A stretch of DNA of 64,000 nucleotides from Ruegeria_B marisflavi (GTDB lineage Bacteria > Pseudomonadota > Alphaproteobacteria > Rhodobacterales > Rhodobacteraceae). A program made the translations under genes and the position numbers. Positions 42,479 through 51,085 of the stretch are shown here, piece after piece. Below the pieces are notes generated by a model, which saw only the letters and a program-made list of their open reading frames with translations, did not search any database and was not told where the DNA came from. The stretch covers positions 62,001 through 126,000 of the forward strand of contig NZ_JAOVQN010000001.1 of NCBI RefSeq assembly GCF_025673445.1, written 5' to 3'. Position 1 is the stretch's first letter. Every line of letters starts with the position of its first letter.

Positions 42479-43542
42479 GCATCCCCGCCACCATGTCCGG
42501 CGTCCAACTGACCCGCCACGGTGGGCCAGAGGCGCTGGCGTGGTGCGTTGACATCCCCGTCCCGGCCCCCGGGCCGGGGCAGGTTCTGGTCCGGGTGCTG
42601 GCCGCCGGGGTCAACAACACCGACATCAACACGCGGATCGGCTGGTATTCCTCGGATGTGACAGGCGCCACTGACAGCGGCGAAACCGGAGAGGCGGGCG
42701 GCTGGGCCGGGGCGCTCACCTTCCCCCGCATCCAGGGCGGCGACCTCTGCGGCCGCATTGTGGCGCTGGGCGCGGGGGTGACCGGCTGGACCACCGGCCA
42801 GCGCGTCACCTGCCAGATCAACCTGCCGCGTCCGACACCCGACAACCCCTTCGGCTTCGTGGCCCTTGGTTCGGAACTGGACGGCGCCTTTGCCGAATAT
42901 TGCCTGCTCGACGCGGGTGACCTCTTCGACGTCACCGCCTCGTCGCTCTCGGATATCGAAATCGCCGCCATGCCCTGTGCCTATGGCACCGCATGGAACC
43001 TGCTGGCGCGCTGCAGCGTGGGGCAGGGTGATATGGTGCTGATCACCGGCGCCTCGGGCGGCGTGGGGCTCGCCGCCGTGCAACTGGCCGCGTATCTGGG
43101 CGCAACCGTCACCGCGATGACCGCGCCTGCCAAGGCCGAGGCCGTCACCGCCGCCGGGGCGACAGCCATCCTGGGCCGCGACGACACGCCCCCGCCCGCC
43201 CAATTCGACCGGGTGATCGACGTGGTCGGCGGCCCGATCTGGCCCGACCTGATCCGCGCCCTGAAACCCGGCGGCCACTATGCCGTCTCGGGCGCCATCG
43301 CCGGGCCTATGGTCACCGCCGACCTGCGCCAGATCTACCTGCCCGACATCACCATCCACGGCGCCACCTACCAACCGCGCGCGGTCTTTGCCGACCTGAT
43401 CGCCCTGATCAATGCAGGCGCCATCCGCCCGCTGGTTTCCGCCACCTATCCGCTCCACCAGATCGCCGAGGCACAGGCCGAATTCATGACCAAACGCCTG
43501 CCCGGCAAGATCGTCCTCATTCCGCCACAGGAGGCCGCATGA
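42475..43542 (+). CDS. MDR-superfamily zinc-type alcohol dehydrogenase/quinone reductase
   Basis: The 355-residue protein has a GroES-like N-terminal domain (GVNNTDINTRIGWYSSD near residue 48, GGDLCGRIVALG near residue 87) and a Rossmann domain with VLITGASGGVGLAAVQLA near residue 186. The usual catalytic zinc ligands are incomplete, pointing to a quinone-oxidoreductase-like or other zinc-free member. It is coupled to genes on both sides by ATGA overlaps, so it is almost certainly part of the methyl-group operon, but its substrate is unknown. Confidence 0.85.
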   Translation: MSIPATMSGVQLTRHGGPEALAWCVDIPVPAPGPGQVLVRVLAAGVNNTDINTRIGWYSSDVTGATDSGETGEAGGWAGALTFPRIQGGDLCGRIVALGAGVTGWTTGQRVTCQINLPRPTPDNPFGFVALGSELDGAFAEYCLLDAGDLFDVTASSLSDIEIAAMPCAYGTAWNLLARCSVGQGDMVLITGASGGVGLAAVQLAAYLGATVTAMTAPAKAEAVTAAGATAILGRDDTPPPAQFDRVIDVVGGPIWPDLIRALKPGGHYAVSGAIAGPMVTADLRQIYLPDITIHGATYQPRAVFADLIALINAGAIRPLVSATYPLHQIAEAQAEFMTKRLPGKIVLIPPQEAA

Positions 43543-44435
43543 CCGACATTACCCTGCTTGATGGCTCCATCGGCCAGGAACTTGTCAAACGCGCGGGCAA
43601 GCGCCCGACACCGCTCTGGTCCACCTCTGTCATGCTCGAGGCGCCCGATCATGTCGGCGCCGTGCATCGCGATTATTTCGACGCAGGCGCCACCATCGCC
43701 ACCACCAACACCTATGCGGTGCTGCGCGACCGGCTGGAACCGGCCGGGATCGGCGACCGGTTCGAGGCGCTGATTGACACCGCGCTGGCCCAGGCCGAAA
43801 CCGCCCGCGCCGCGCATGGCACGGGCCGCATCGCAGGCGCGCTGGGGCCGCTCGGCGCCTCCTACCGCCCTGACATATGCCCTCCACCAGAAGAGGCCGA
43901 GGCGCTTTATGCCGACAGCGTGCGCGCGATGAACGACCGGGTCGACCTGTTCCTGATCGAAACCGCCGCCTCGGTCGCCCAGGCCGAGGGCGCTCTCCGG
44001 GGTGCGTCCATCGGCACCAAACCCGTCTGGCTCTCGGTCACCGTGATGGATGACGACGGCACCCGCCTACGCTCGGGCGAAGAGGTGGGCGAGTTGGCCG
44101 CCATTGTCGCGCAATACCAGCCCCAGGCGGTTCTGATGAACTGCTCCCGCCCCGAGGCCATGGCCGCCGCGCTCGACATCATCGCGGGCTTCGGCCTGCC
44201 CTTCGGCGCCTATGCCAACGGCTTCACCCGCATCACCGAGGCCTTCCTCGAATCGCGCCCCACGGTCGAGGCGCTCACCGCCCGCGTCGACCTGACGCCC
44301 GAGGCCTATGCCGAATTCGCCATGGGCTGGATCAAACAGGGCGCCACCATCGTCGGCGGCTGTTGCGAGGTCGGCCCCACCCATATCGCGCATCTGGCCC
44401 AGCGACTCCGCGCCGCCGGGCACACTATCGTCTGA
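43539..44435 (+). CDS. Homocysteine S-methyltransferase-family protein (BHMT-like)
   Basis: The 298-residue barrel enzyme has all three zinc cysteines of the family: C202 in LMNCSRPEA, and C275 and C276 in IVGGCCEVGPTHI. LDGSIGQEL at the N-terminus is the usual first strand. The family uses betaine, S-methylmethionine or methylated proteins to methylate homocysteine. Between two dimethylglycine-dehydrogenase-like genes, a betaine donor is the most sensible guess, giving dimethylglycine as product. It overlaps the dehydrogenase gene by ATGA. Confidence 0.87.
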   Translation: MTDITLLDGSIGQELVKRAGKRPTPLWSTSVMLEAPDHVGAVHRDYFDAGATIATTNTYAVLRDRLEPAGIGDRFEALIDTALAQAETARAAHGTGRIAGALGPLGASYRPDICPPPEEAEALYADSVRAMNDRVDLFLIETAASVAQAEGALRGASIGTKPVWLSVTVMDDDGTRLRSGEEVGELAAIVAQYQPQAVLMNCSRPEAMAAALDIIAGFGLPFGAYANGFTRITEAFLESRPTVEALTARVDLTPEAYAEFAMGWIKQGATIVGGCCEVGPTHIAHLAQRLRAAGHTIV

Positions 44436-44445
44436 GGACCCCGCC

Positions 44446-45429
44446 ATGACGGCCAAGCCCAAACTGCGCCGGTTAAACCCCGACAAGAAGCTGCGGCAAT
44501 TTGATGTGCTTGTGGCGCCCGGCTTCGTCCTGTTCGAACTTGCCGCTCTGATCGAAGTGTTGCGCATTGCCAATCGGGTTTGTCCCACCCCCCCCTTCGC
44601 GTTCACTTACCGCTCGCTGCACGGCGGCTTGATCGAAAGCAGCAGTGGCGCCGCTGTGGCGACCGAGCGCGTGTCGGCACAGCCGCAGGCCGATTACCTC
44701 TTTGTCATCGGCAATTCCGACCCCGATCAGCCCGACCTGTCGCTGGGCCGTGTTGTGCAAGACTATACTTTTCGCGGCGCGCAGGTGTTTCTGCTGGCCG
44801 AGGCTGCCAGCCGCTATATCAACGAACGCGGCAGCGCCGATCTGGCCACCCATTGGGAGAACGCGGTCTTTCTGCGCGAACGCGGCGCGCGCTTCGACGC
44901 GCGCTTTTCCATCGCCACTCAGCAGGGGCCGGTGATCACCTGCGCCGGAATGGGCGCCACCGTCGACGTGGCGCTCGCGGTCATCGGGCAGCACATCTCG
45001 GGATCGGCAAAGATGACCGTGGCAGACATCATGCTGCATGAACACATCCGCGATTTCGGCGCGATGCAGCCGATGTCCGGCCTCAAGACCAGCGCCACCG
45101 GCGACGATGCGCTCGACCAGTGCATCAAGATCATGCAGACCAATATCGAAGACCCCCTGCCCATAAACGAGATCGTCGCCGCACTGGGCCTCTCGAACCG
45201 CTCGCTGGAGCGCAAGTTCAAGACCTATCTCGGCACCACGCCCAACAACTTCTACCGCGAGATGCGGCTGGCCAAGGCCAATACCTTGCTGCTCAACACC
45301 ACGCTCAGCGTCCGCGAGATCGGTTTTGCCTGCGGTTTTCCTAACGGTTTCTCGGCAGTCTACAAAAGCTTCTACGGCATCACCCCCTTTGCCCTCAGAC
45401 GACAGAAACGAACCGCCGCGCAGCGGTGA
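44446..45429 (+). CDS. GlxA/GbdR-type AraC-family regulator
   Basis: The 327-residue protein has an N-terminal DJ-1/class-I amidotransferase-like sensor (residues 16-190) and a C-terminal AraC helix-turn-helix pair (about 225-322, with NEIVAALGLSNRSLERKF and VREIGFACGFPNGFSAVYKSF). GbdR, which senses glycine betaine and dimethylglycine in Pseudomonas, has the same architecture. With its position between the catabolic genes, activation of this cluster by dimethylglycine or betaine is likely. GAGG precedes the ATG at 44446; a longer open frame upstream overlaps the methyltransferase gene. Confidence 0.87.
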   Translation: MTAKPKLRRLNPDKKLRQFDVLVAPGFVLFELAALIEVLRIANRVCPTPPFAFTYRSLHGGLIESSSGAAVATERVSAQPQADYLFVIGNSDPDQPDLSLGRVVQDYTFRGAQVFLLAEAASRYINERGSADLATHWENAVFLRERGARFDARFSIATQQGPVITCAGMGATVDVALAVIGQHISGSAKMTVADIMLHEHIRDFGAMQPMSGLKTSATGDDALDQCIKIMQTNIEDPLPINEIVAALGLSNRSLERKFKTYLGTTPNNFYREMRLAKANTLLLNTTLSVREIGFACGFPNGFSAVYKSFYGITPFALRRQKRTAAQR

Positions 45430-45516
45430 TTTTCGCAAGTCGCGTGACGTTTTTAAAGGATTTCCTGTCGCCCGCCCGTGCCATTCTCGGGCAAATCTCA
45501 AGATCCGGAGACAAAC

Positions 45517-47967
45517 ATGGCTGATCTTCCCACCCAGGCCCGCGTGGTCATCATCGGCGGCGGCGTCGTCGGCTGCTCGGTCGCCTATCATCTGACCAAG
45601 CTCGGCTGGAAAGACGTCGTTCTGCTCGAACGCAAGCAACTGACCTCGGGCACCACCTGGCATGCCGCGGGCCTCATCGGCCAGCTGCGCGCCAGCTCGA
45701 ACATGACCAAGCTCGCCCGCTATTCGGCCGAGCTCTATATGGGGCTCGAGGCCGAGACCGGCGTTGCCACCGGCATGCGGCAGGTCGGTTCGGTCTCGGT
45801 CGCGCTCACGGGCGAACGGCTGGAAGAGCTCTATCGCAACGCCGCCATGGCCCGTGCCTTTGGCGTCCCGGTCGAGGAACTGTCGCCGGCCGAGGTCAAG
45901 GAACGCTATCAGCACATCAACCTCGATGGTGTCACCGGCGGTGTCTGGCTGCCGACCGATGGTCAGGCCGACCCGGCCAATATCGCGCTGGCCCTGGCCA
46001 AGGGCGCGCGTCAGCGCGGCGCCGTGGTCAAGGAGCGGATCAAGGTCACCGGCATCGCGAAACAGGGCCGCCGGGTCACCGGCGTCGACTGGATCAGCGA
46101 CGATGGCTCTGAACAGGGCCATATCACCTGTGACATGATCGTGAACTGTGCCGGTATGTGGGGCCATCAGGTGGGCCGCATGGCGGGCATCAATGTGCCT
46201 CTGCAAGCTTGCGAACATTTCTACATCGTCTCGGAACCCATCCAGGGCCTGACCCAGATGCCGGTTCTACGCGTCCCCGACGAGTGCGCCTATTACAAGG
46301 AAGACGCGGGCAAGATGATGCTGGGTGCATTTGAGCCGAAATCGAAACCCTGGGGCATGGACGGCATCCCCGACACATTCGAATTCGACCAGCTGCCCGA
46401 GGATTTCGACCATTTCGAACCGATTCTCGAGGCCGCCGTGAACCGCATGCCGATGCTGGGCAGCGCGGGCATTCACACCTTCTTCAACGGACCTGAAAGC
46501 TTTACCCCCGACGACGCCTATCACCTTGGCCTCGCGCCCGAGATGGACAATGTCTGGGTCGCCGCCGGGTTCAACTCGATCGGCATCCAGTCGGCGGGCG
46601 GCGCGGGCCATGCGCTCAGCCAGTGGATGGATAGCGGCGAGAAGCCCTTTGACCTCGGCGATGTCGACATCGCCCGCATGCAGCCGTTTCAGGGCAACAA
46701 GCGCTATCTGGTCGAACGCTCGACCGAAACGCTGGGCCTGCTCTATGCCGATCACTTCCCCTACAGGCAGAAAGCCACCTCGCGCGGGGTGCGCCGCACC
46801 CCGTTCCATGAGCACCTGAAAGCAAATGGCGCAGTGTTCGGCGAATTGGCAGGCTGGGAGCGCGCCAACTGGTACGCGCGCCCGGATCAGGAGCGCGAAT
46901 ACCGCTACAGCTGGCGGCGGCAGAACTTCTTCGACAACGTGGCCGAGGAACACAAGGCGATCCGCACCGGGCTGGGCATGTATGACATGTCCTCCTTTGG
47001 CAAGATCCGTGTCGAGGGGCCGGACGCCACCGCCTATCTCAACCACATCGCGGGCGGCCAGTTCGACGTGCCCGTGGGGCGCATCGTCTATACCCAGTTC
47101 CTGAACGCGCGCGGCGGGATCGAGGCCGACGTCACTGTTACCCGCCTCAGCGAGACCGCCTATCTGGTGGTCACCCCTGCGGCCACCCGATATGCCGACC
47201 AGACCCGGATGATGCGCCTCGTGGGCGATTTCCGCGTGGTGATCACCGACGTGACGGCGGGTGAGGGCGTGCTGGCGGTGATGGGGCCAAAGGCGCGCGA
47301 ACTGATGGCGCGGGTCAGCCCCAACGACTTCTCCAACGCCACAAACCCCTTTGGCACCGCGCAGGAGATCGAACTGGGCATGGGCCTCGCCCGCGTCCAC
47401 CGCGTGACTTACGTGGGCGAGCTGGGATGGGAAATCTACGTCTCCTCCGACATGGCGGGCCATGCGTTTGAAACCCTGTTCGAGGCGGGTCAGGATCTGG
47501 GCATGAAGCTCTGCGGCATGCATGTGATGGATTGCTGCCGGATCGAAAAGGCGTTCCGCCATTTCGGCCATGACATCACGCCAGAGGATCACGTGCTGGA
47601 GGCGGGCCTGGGTTTTGCCGTCAAGACCGACAAACCCGACTTCATCGGCCGCGACGCGGTGCTGCGGAAGAAGGACGAGGGGCTGAAAACCCGCATGGTC
47701 CAGTTCCGCCTGACCGACCCCGAACCGCTGCTCTATCATAACGAGCCGCTGCTCAGGGACGGGCAGATCGTTGGCTACCTCAGCTCTGGCGCCTATGGCC
47801 ACCACCTGGGCGGCGCCATCGGTATGGGCTATGTCCCCTGCGAAGGCGAAAGCGCGGCGGATGTTCTGGCCTCGACCTACGAGATCGACGTGATGGGCAC
47901 CCGCATCCGCGCCGAGGCCGCGCTCGCCCCGATGTACGACCCCAAGTCCGAACGGGTAAAGGTCTGA
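45517..47967 (+). CDS. Dimethylglycine dehydrogenase-like FAD/GcvT fusion, copy 2
   Basis: An 816-residue paralogue of copy 1 with the same opening (VVIIGGGVVG, TWHAAG with H49) and the same FAD-dehydrogenase plus GcvT-like halves. Here TWHAAG is followed by LIGQLRASSNMTKLARYS and a RQVGSVSVALT segment, close to typical sarcosine/dimethylglycine dehydrogenases. It would demethylate dimethylglycine or sarcosine and load the carbon on tetrahydrofolate. An 87-base gap separates it from the AraC gene, leaving room for its own promoter, and a strong hairpin follows the stop codon. Confidence 0.87.
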   Translation: MADLPTQARVVIIGGGVVGCSVAYHLTKLGWKDVVLLERKQLTSGTTWHAAGLIGQLRASSNMTKLARYSAELYMGLEAETGVATGMRQVGSVSVALTGERLEELYRNAAMARAFGVPVEELSPAEVKERYQHINLDGVTGGVWLPTDGQADPANIALALAKGARQRGAVVKERIKVTGIAKQGRRVTGVDWISDDGSEQGHITCDMIVNCAGMWGHQVGRMAGINVPLQACEHFYIVSEPIQGLTQMPVLRVPDECAYYKEDAGKMMLGAFEPKSKPWGMDGIPDTFEFDQLPEDFDHFEPILEAAVNRMPMLGSAGIHTFFNGPESFTPDDAYHLGLAPEMDNVWVAAGFNSIGIQSAGGAGHALSQWMDSGEKPFDLGDVDIARMQPFQGNKRYLVERSTETLGLLYADHFPYRQKATSRGVRRTPFHEHLKANGAVFGELAGWERANWYARPDQEREYRYSWRRQNFFDNVAEEHKAIRTGLGMYDMSSFGKIRVEGPDATAYLNHIAGGQFDVPVGRIVYTQFLNARGGIEADVTVTRLSETAYLVVTPAATRYADQTRMMRLVGDFRVVITDVTAGEGVLAVMGPKARELMARVSPNDFSNATNPFGTAQEIELGMGLARVHRVTYVGELGWEIYVSSDMAGHAFETLFEAGQDLGMKLCGMHVMDCCRIEKAFRHFGHDITPEDHVLEAGLGFAVKTDKPDFIGRDAVLRKKDEGLKTRMVQFRLTDPEPLLYHNEPLLRDGQIVGYLSSGAYGHHLGGAIGMGYVPCEGESAADVLASTYEIDVMGTRIRAEAALAPMYDPKSERVKV

Positions 47968-47985
47968 CCCGTCCTCCCAAGGTTC

Positions 47986-48014
47986 AGGAACGCGCGGCGT
48001 CGCCGCGCGTTCCT
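47986..48014 (+). terminator. Long hairpin after the second dimethylglycine dehydrogenase-like gene
   Basis: AGGAACGCGCGGCG and its complement CGCCGCGCGTTCCT are separated by a single T, giving a 12-bp stem with a 5-base loop when folded. CTGGTTT follows, so the T-run is weak. It begins 19 bases past the stop codon. Confidence 0.65.
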
Positions 48015-48050
48015 CTGGTTTCGAGGTCCCGGGGCGCTTTGCACCCCCCT

Positions 48051-48110
48051 GTACAAAACGGTCAATCCGGGGTCTGAGCGGCGTACAAAACGGTCAGTTT
48101 CCTGTACAAA
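48051..48110. repeat. Three helically phased GTACAAA direct repeats upstream of rarD
   Basis: GTACAAAACGGTCA occurs at 48051-48064 and 48083-48096, and GTACAAA recurs at 48104-48110. Spacings are 32 and 21 bases, close to three and two helical turns. The region is an otherwise empty 232-base gap. The pattern suits either cooperative regulator binding or the repeated terminal sites of an IS21-type element left behind without its transposase. Confidence 0.6.
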
Positions 48111-48246
48111 TCCGGCCCGGGGTTGCCGCCGCACACCGCCCAGATCCGCGACCCATCACGGGTCTTGATGACCCCCACTCAGTTTTGTCGCTTTCCTTTT
48201 CCCGCCTTCATCTGCACAACACCTGCACAAGTGAAGGAGATCGCGG

Positions 48247-49137
48247 ATGACCCAGACCCAGAACGTGGATACCCCGCGCGGTTTGGCGCTGGCCATCACG
48301 GCCTATCTCCTCTGGGGATTTTTACCCTTGTATATGAAGGCGTTATCCCACATCTCTCCGGTCGAGGTGGTGGCCCATCGTATCGTCTGGTCGGTGCCTG
48401 TGGCGGGTATCCTGCTGATCGCGCTGGGTCGGACACGCGACCTGCGCGCCGCGCTGCGTAACCCGCGCATGCTGGGCATGGCTTGTGTGACGGCGGCGCT
48501 GATCTCGGTCAACTGGGCCATCTATGTCTGGGCAATCACCAGTGGTCATGCGCTAGATGCAGCGTTGGGCTACTATATCAACCCGCTCTTCAGCATCGCC
48601 CTCGCAGCCCTTATCTTGGGGGAGAGGCTGACGCGCATACAAGGTCTTGCGATCATGCTGGCCACCGCAGGGGTTGCCGTGCTGGTCTTCGAGGCTGGTA
48701 AGCTGCCTTGGGCAGCTCTCAGCCTGACCGTCAGCTGGGGCTTTTACGCGCTGTTCAAGAGGTCTCTGCCCATCGGTCCGAACCAGGGTTTCCTGCTCGA
48801 AGTGCTGATCCTGACGCCCTTTGCGCTGGCCTTTCTCTTGTGGCAATCGGCGCAGGGGTTGGGGTCGTTTGGTGTCACGACACAAGATACGGTACTGCTG
48901 GCCGGGGCGGGTGTGGTAACGGCGGTGCCGCTGCTGGTCTATGCCAATGGCGCGAAACTGGTGCGCCTGTCGACCATGGGTATACTGCAATACATCGCAC
49001 CAACGATGATCTTCATCACCGCCATCATCCTTTTCGGAGAAGAGATCGACCGCGGCCGCATGATCGCCTTCCCGATGATCTGGGCCGCGCTGGTGATCTA
49101 TTCCTTGCCGATGCTGCGTCAGATGCGTCGCGCCTGA
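48247..49137 (+). CDS. rarD: RarD-type EamA transporter
   Basis: The 296-residue protein has about ten membrane segments and the RarD signature from the start: LAITAYLLWGFLPLYMK near residue 14, EVVAHRIVWSVP near residue 39, NWAIYVWAIT near residue 85 and ALGYYINPLF near residue 102. RarD proteins are drug/metabolite-superfamily exporters with ill-defined substrates. AAGGAG lies 9 bases before the ATG. Its last 19 bases overlap the convergent GDSL hydrolase gene. Confidence 0.9.
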   Translation: MTQTQNVDTPRGLALAITAYLLWGFLPLYMKALSHISPVEVVAHRIVWSVPVAGILLIALGRTRDLRAALRNPRMLGMACVTAALISVNWAIYVWAITSGHALDAALGYYINPLFSIALAALILGERLTRIQGLAIMLATAGVAVLVFEAGKLPWAALSLTVSWGFYALFKRSLPIGPNQGFLLEVLILTPFALAFLLWQSAQGLGSFGVTTQDTVLLAGAGVVTAVPLLVYANGAKLVRLSTMGILQYIAPTMIFITAIILFGEEIDRGRMIAFPMIWAALVIYSLPMLRQMRRA

Positions 49138-49829
49138 CCCTCGATCACCCGCGCCAGCCCCTCGGCCCAATGTGCATAGGCCAGCGCGCTGGGATGGTAG
49201 CCGTCCCGCGCCGCCATCGCCGGATCCAGAGGGATCTGCGGACGATGATGAACCGCTTGCGGAAAACGGTAGAGCATTGCGGCAAGAGACCGGTCAAGTC
49301 TTTGAGATTGCTGACCTAATACCCATGAGAGCGGTTGCGGCAGGGCCGGGAACAGGGCCATGTCCGGCACCGATGTGACCACCACCAGCCGTGCCGCCAG
49401 CGGTCCGGTCAACAGCTCCATCAGTGCCGCCTGCCGGGCCGCGAATTGCCGGGCCGAGGTCGCGCGGGTGGTGTCGTTCACCCCCAGCGAAGTCACGACG
49501 ACATCGAACGGGCCGGGCAGGGCGCCCAATCGCTCCAGCGTATCACGGGTGGTGTGGCCGGTGGTCGCCTCGAGCCGCCAGTCGACGGTAAAGGCTTGCG
49601 CCAGCCGCGACACCAGCTGCCCGCTCAGCGCCAAGTCCTGACTGTCAACGCCAACCCCCGCAGCGGCGCTGTCGCCCGCGATCAGCAAACGTAGCGCCGG
49701 ACCGGACCCGACGCGCCCCGCGCGCGGCCCCGCCGGTTCGTCCAAGAGCTGCGCCTTGCGCCGCACCGCCAGCCCCTGCGCCGCAAGGACTGGCAGCAGG
49801 GGAACACGCAGGATCTGGTCTATGCCAAT
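49119..49829 (-). CDS. SGNH/GDSL hydrolase, possible ATT start
   Basis: The protein has the GDSL block LLIAGDSAAAG with the nucleophilic serine, GVND in SLGVNDTT and the C-terminal DGYHPSALAYAHWAE with the Asp/His pair. It is an esterase-like hydrolase. The first standard start is a GTG at 49766 (215 residues). However, coding sequence of the expected type (RVPLLPVLAAQGLAVRRKA) continues upstream to an ATT at 49829 that overlaps the TGA of the preceding gene by one base, with GAGG 10 bases before it. An ATT start (236 residues) is therefore proposed; if wrong, use 49766. Confidence 0.75.
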   Translation of the reverse strand: MGIDQILRVPLLPVLAAQGLAVRRKAQLLDEPAGPRAGRVGSGPALRLLIAGDSAAAGVGVDSQDLALSGQLVSRLAQAFTVDWRLEATTGHTTRDTLERLGALPGPFDVVVTSLGVNDTTRATSARQFAARQAALMELLTGPLAARLVVVTSVPDMALFPALPQPLSWVLGQQSQRLDRSLAAMLYRFPQAVHHRPQIPLDPAMAARDGYHPSALAYAHWAEGLARVIEGQARRI

Positions 49830-50239
49830 CAGCTAAGTGCCTCGCGAAACTTGAGGAATCGCGCATCGGTCATCACCCGCGCGTTCATCGCATCGCGCAG
49901 GGCGCCCACGGTCTTGTAGGGGCGCATGACCACTTCGAACTCCTGGATCAGCCCGGCATCGTTGAGGGTGATCAGATCGACGCCCACCGCGTCCAGATCG
50001 CCGACCTTGCATTGGAATTCCAGCGCCCAATCCTTGCCTTTGCCCATTATCCGGCGATAACGAAAGTCGGAAAACACCTGGCCCACATGACCCAGAACCG
50101 CTGCCACCGCATCGCGCCCGGTCCAGGTTTTGTAATAGGTCGGTGGCAGGAAACGGACATCCTCGGCGAGCAACGCATGGATCAGGCTTTCGTCGCCCTT
50201 GGTCACCACCTCCTGCATTCGTGCGATCGTGGGGTGCAT
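49829..50239 (-). CDS. NTF2-like (SnoaL-type) protein
   Basis: A 136-residue protein with the cone-shaped NTF2-like layout: HALLAEDVRFLPPTYYKTW near residue 20, GRDAVAAVLGHV near residue 40 and an acidic GVDLITLNDAGLIQEFEVVMRP strand near residues 86-107. Members include ketosteroid isomerase and many binding proteins; no function can be assigned. AGGAG lies 7 bases before the ATG. It is upstream of and apparently coupled to the GDSL hydrolase gene, so the two may work on the same ester or lipid. Confidence 0.83.
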   Translation of the reverse strand: MHPTIARMQEVVTKGDESLIHALLAEDVRFLPPTYYKTWTGRDAVAAVLGHVGQVFSDFRYRRIMGKGKDWALEFQCKVGDLDAVGVDLITLNDAGLIQEFEVVMRPYKTVGALRDAMNARVMTDARFLKFREALS

Positions 50240-50342
50240 CTGGTTTCTCCTCTCGATGGTTCGGCCGCAGCCTTGCGCTGCCACATCGCCAGCGCAAGCG
50301 CGACGTTGCGAGAACCCGCCGTCTGCGCTAGGGCATGCGGCC

Positions 50343-50990
50343 ATGAACGAAGACTATTCGCCCCCCCAAGACCCGCTGGACGTGATCCACGAGGACGCCG
50401 AACTGATCGTGGTCAACAAGCCGGCCGGCCTGCTGTCCGTGCCCGGGCGCGGCGAACACCTGGCCGATTGCCTGCTCAGCCGCGTTCAGGCGGCATTTCC
50501 CGGCGCGCTGCTGGTGCATCGGCTTGACCGGGATACATCGGGGGTGATGGTCTTTGGCCAGACCCCGCACGCGCAGCGCAACCTTGGCCGCCAGTTCGAA
50601 GAGCGCAAGACGAAAAAGACCTATGTCGCAAGACTTTGGGGCAGGCTTGAGCCCAAGACCGGTACCGTCGATTTGCCGCTGATTGTCGATTGGCCCAACC
50701 GGCCGCGCCAGATGATCTGTCACGAAACCGGGCGCCCGGCAGTGACCGACTGGCGCGTCTTGCGCTACGAGGGCGACACCACCCGGGTTCGGCTGACACC
50801 GAAAACCGGCCGGTCGCACCAGTTGCGGGTGCATTGCCGGGCGCTGGGGCATCCGATCCTGGGCGATCCGTTTTACGCCACGGGCCCTGCGCGCGATTTC
50901 CCGCGCCTGATGCTGCATTCCGAGGAACTGCGCCTGAAACACCCCGAAAGCGGCCAGTCGATGAAATTCCGCGCCCCGGCGCCGTTCTGA
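50343..50990 (+). CDS. RluA-family RNA pseudouridine synthase
   Basis: The 215-residue enzyme has motif II HRLDRDTSGVMVFG near residue 59 with the catalytic aspartate, VVNKPAGLLSVPG near residue 23, and GRSHQLRVHCRALGHPILGD near residue 160. The nearest relatives are small RluA/RluC-like synthases that modify 23S rRNA or tRNA; the target is uncertain. No S4 domain is present. The start is the ATG at 50343, because the open frame upstream overlaps the promoter of the divergent NTF2-like gene. A dispersed repeat follows the stop codon. Confidence 0.9.
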   Translation: MNEDYSPPQDPLDVIHEDAELIVVNKPAGLLSVPGRGEHLADCLLSRVQAAFPGALLVHRLDRDTSGVMVFGQTPHAQRNLGRQFEERKTKKTYVARLWGRLEPKTGTVDLPLIVDWPNRPRQMICHETGRPAVTDWRVLRYEGDTTRVRLTPKTGRSHQLRVHCRALGHPILGDPFYATGPARDFPRLMLHSEELRLKHPESGQSMKFRAPAPF

Positions 50991-51002
50991 TCCCGCCAAG
51001 CC

Positions 51003-51065
51003 CATTCACTTTGCCGAAAATACTCCGGGGGAGTCGCGCAAAGCGCGGCGGGGGCAGCGCCCCCA
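51003..51065. repeat. Dispersed hairpin repeat, copy B (inverted relative to copy A)
   Basis: Read on the minus strand it gives GGGGGC-GCT-GCCCCC, a variable stem CGCGC-TTT-GCGCG, then ACTCCCCCGGAGTATTTT and CAAAGTGAA. It shares order and flanking sequence with the copy at 38276-38342, but the inner stem has changed on both sides so that pairing is kept. Confidence 0.85.
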
Positions 51066-51085
51066 AGGCGACATTCGTCACCCGG

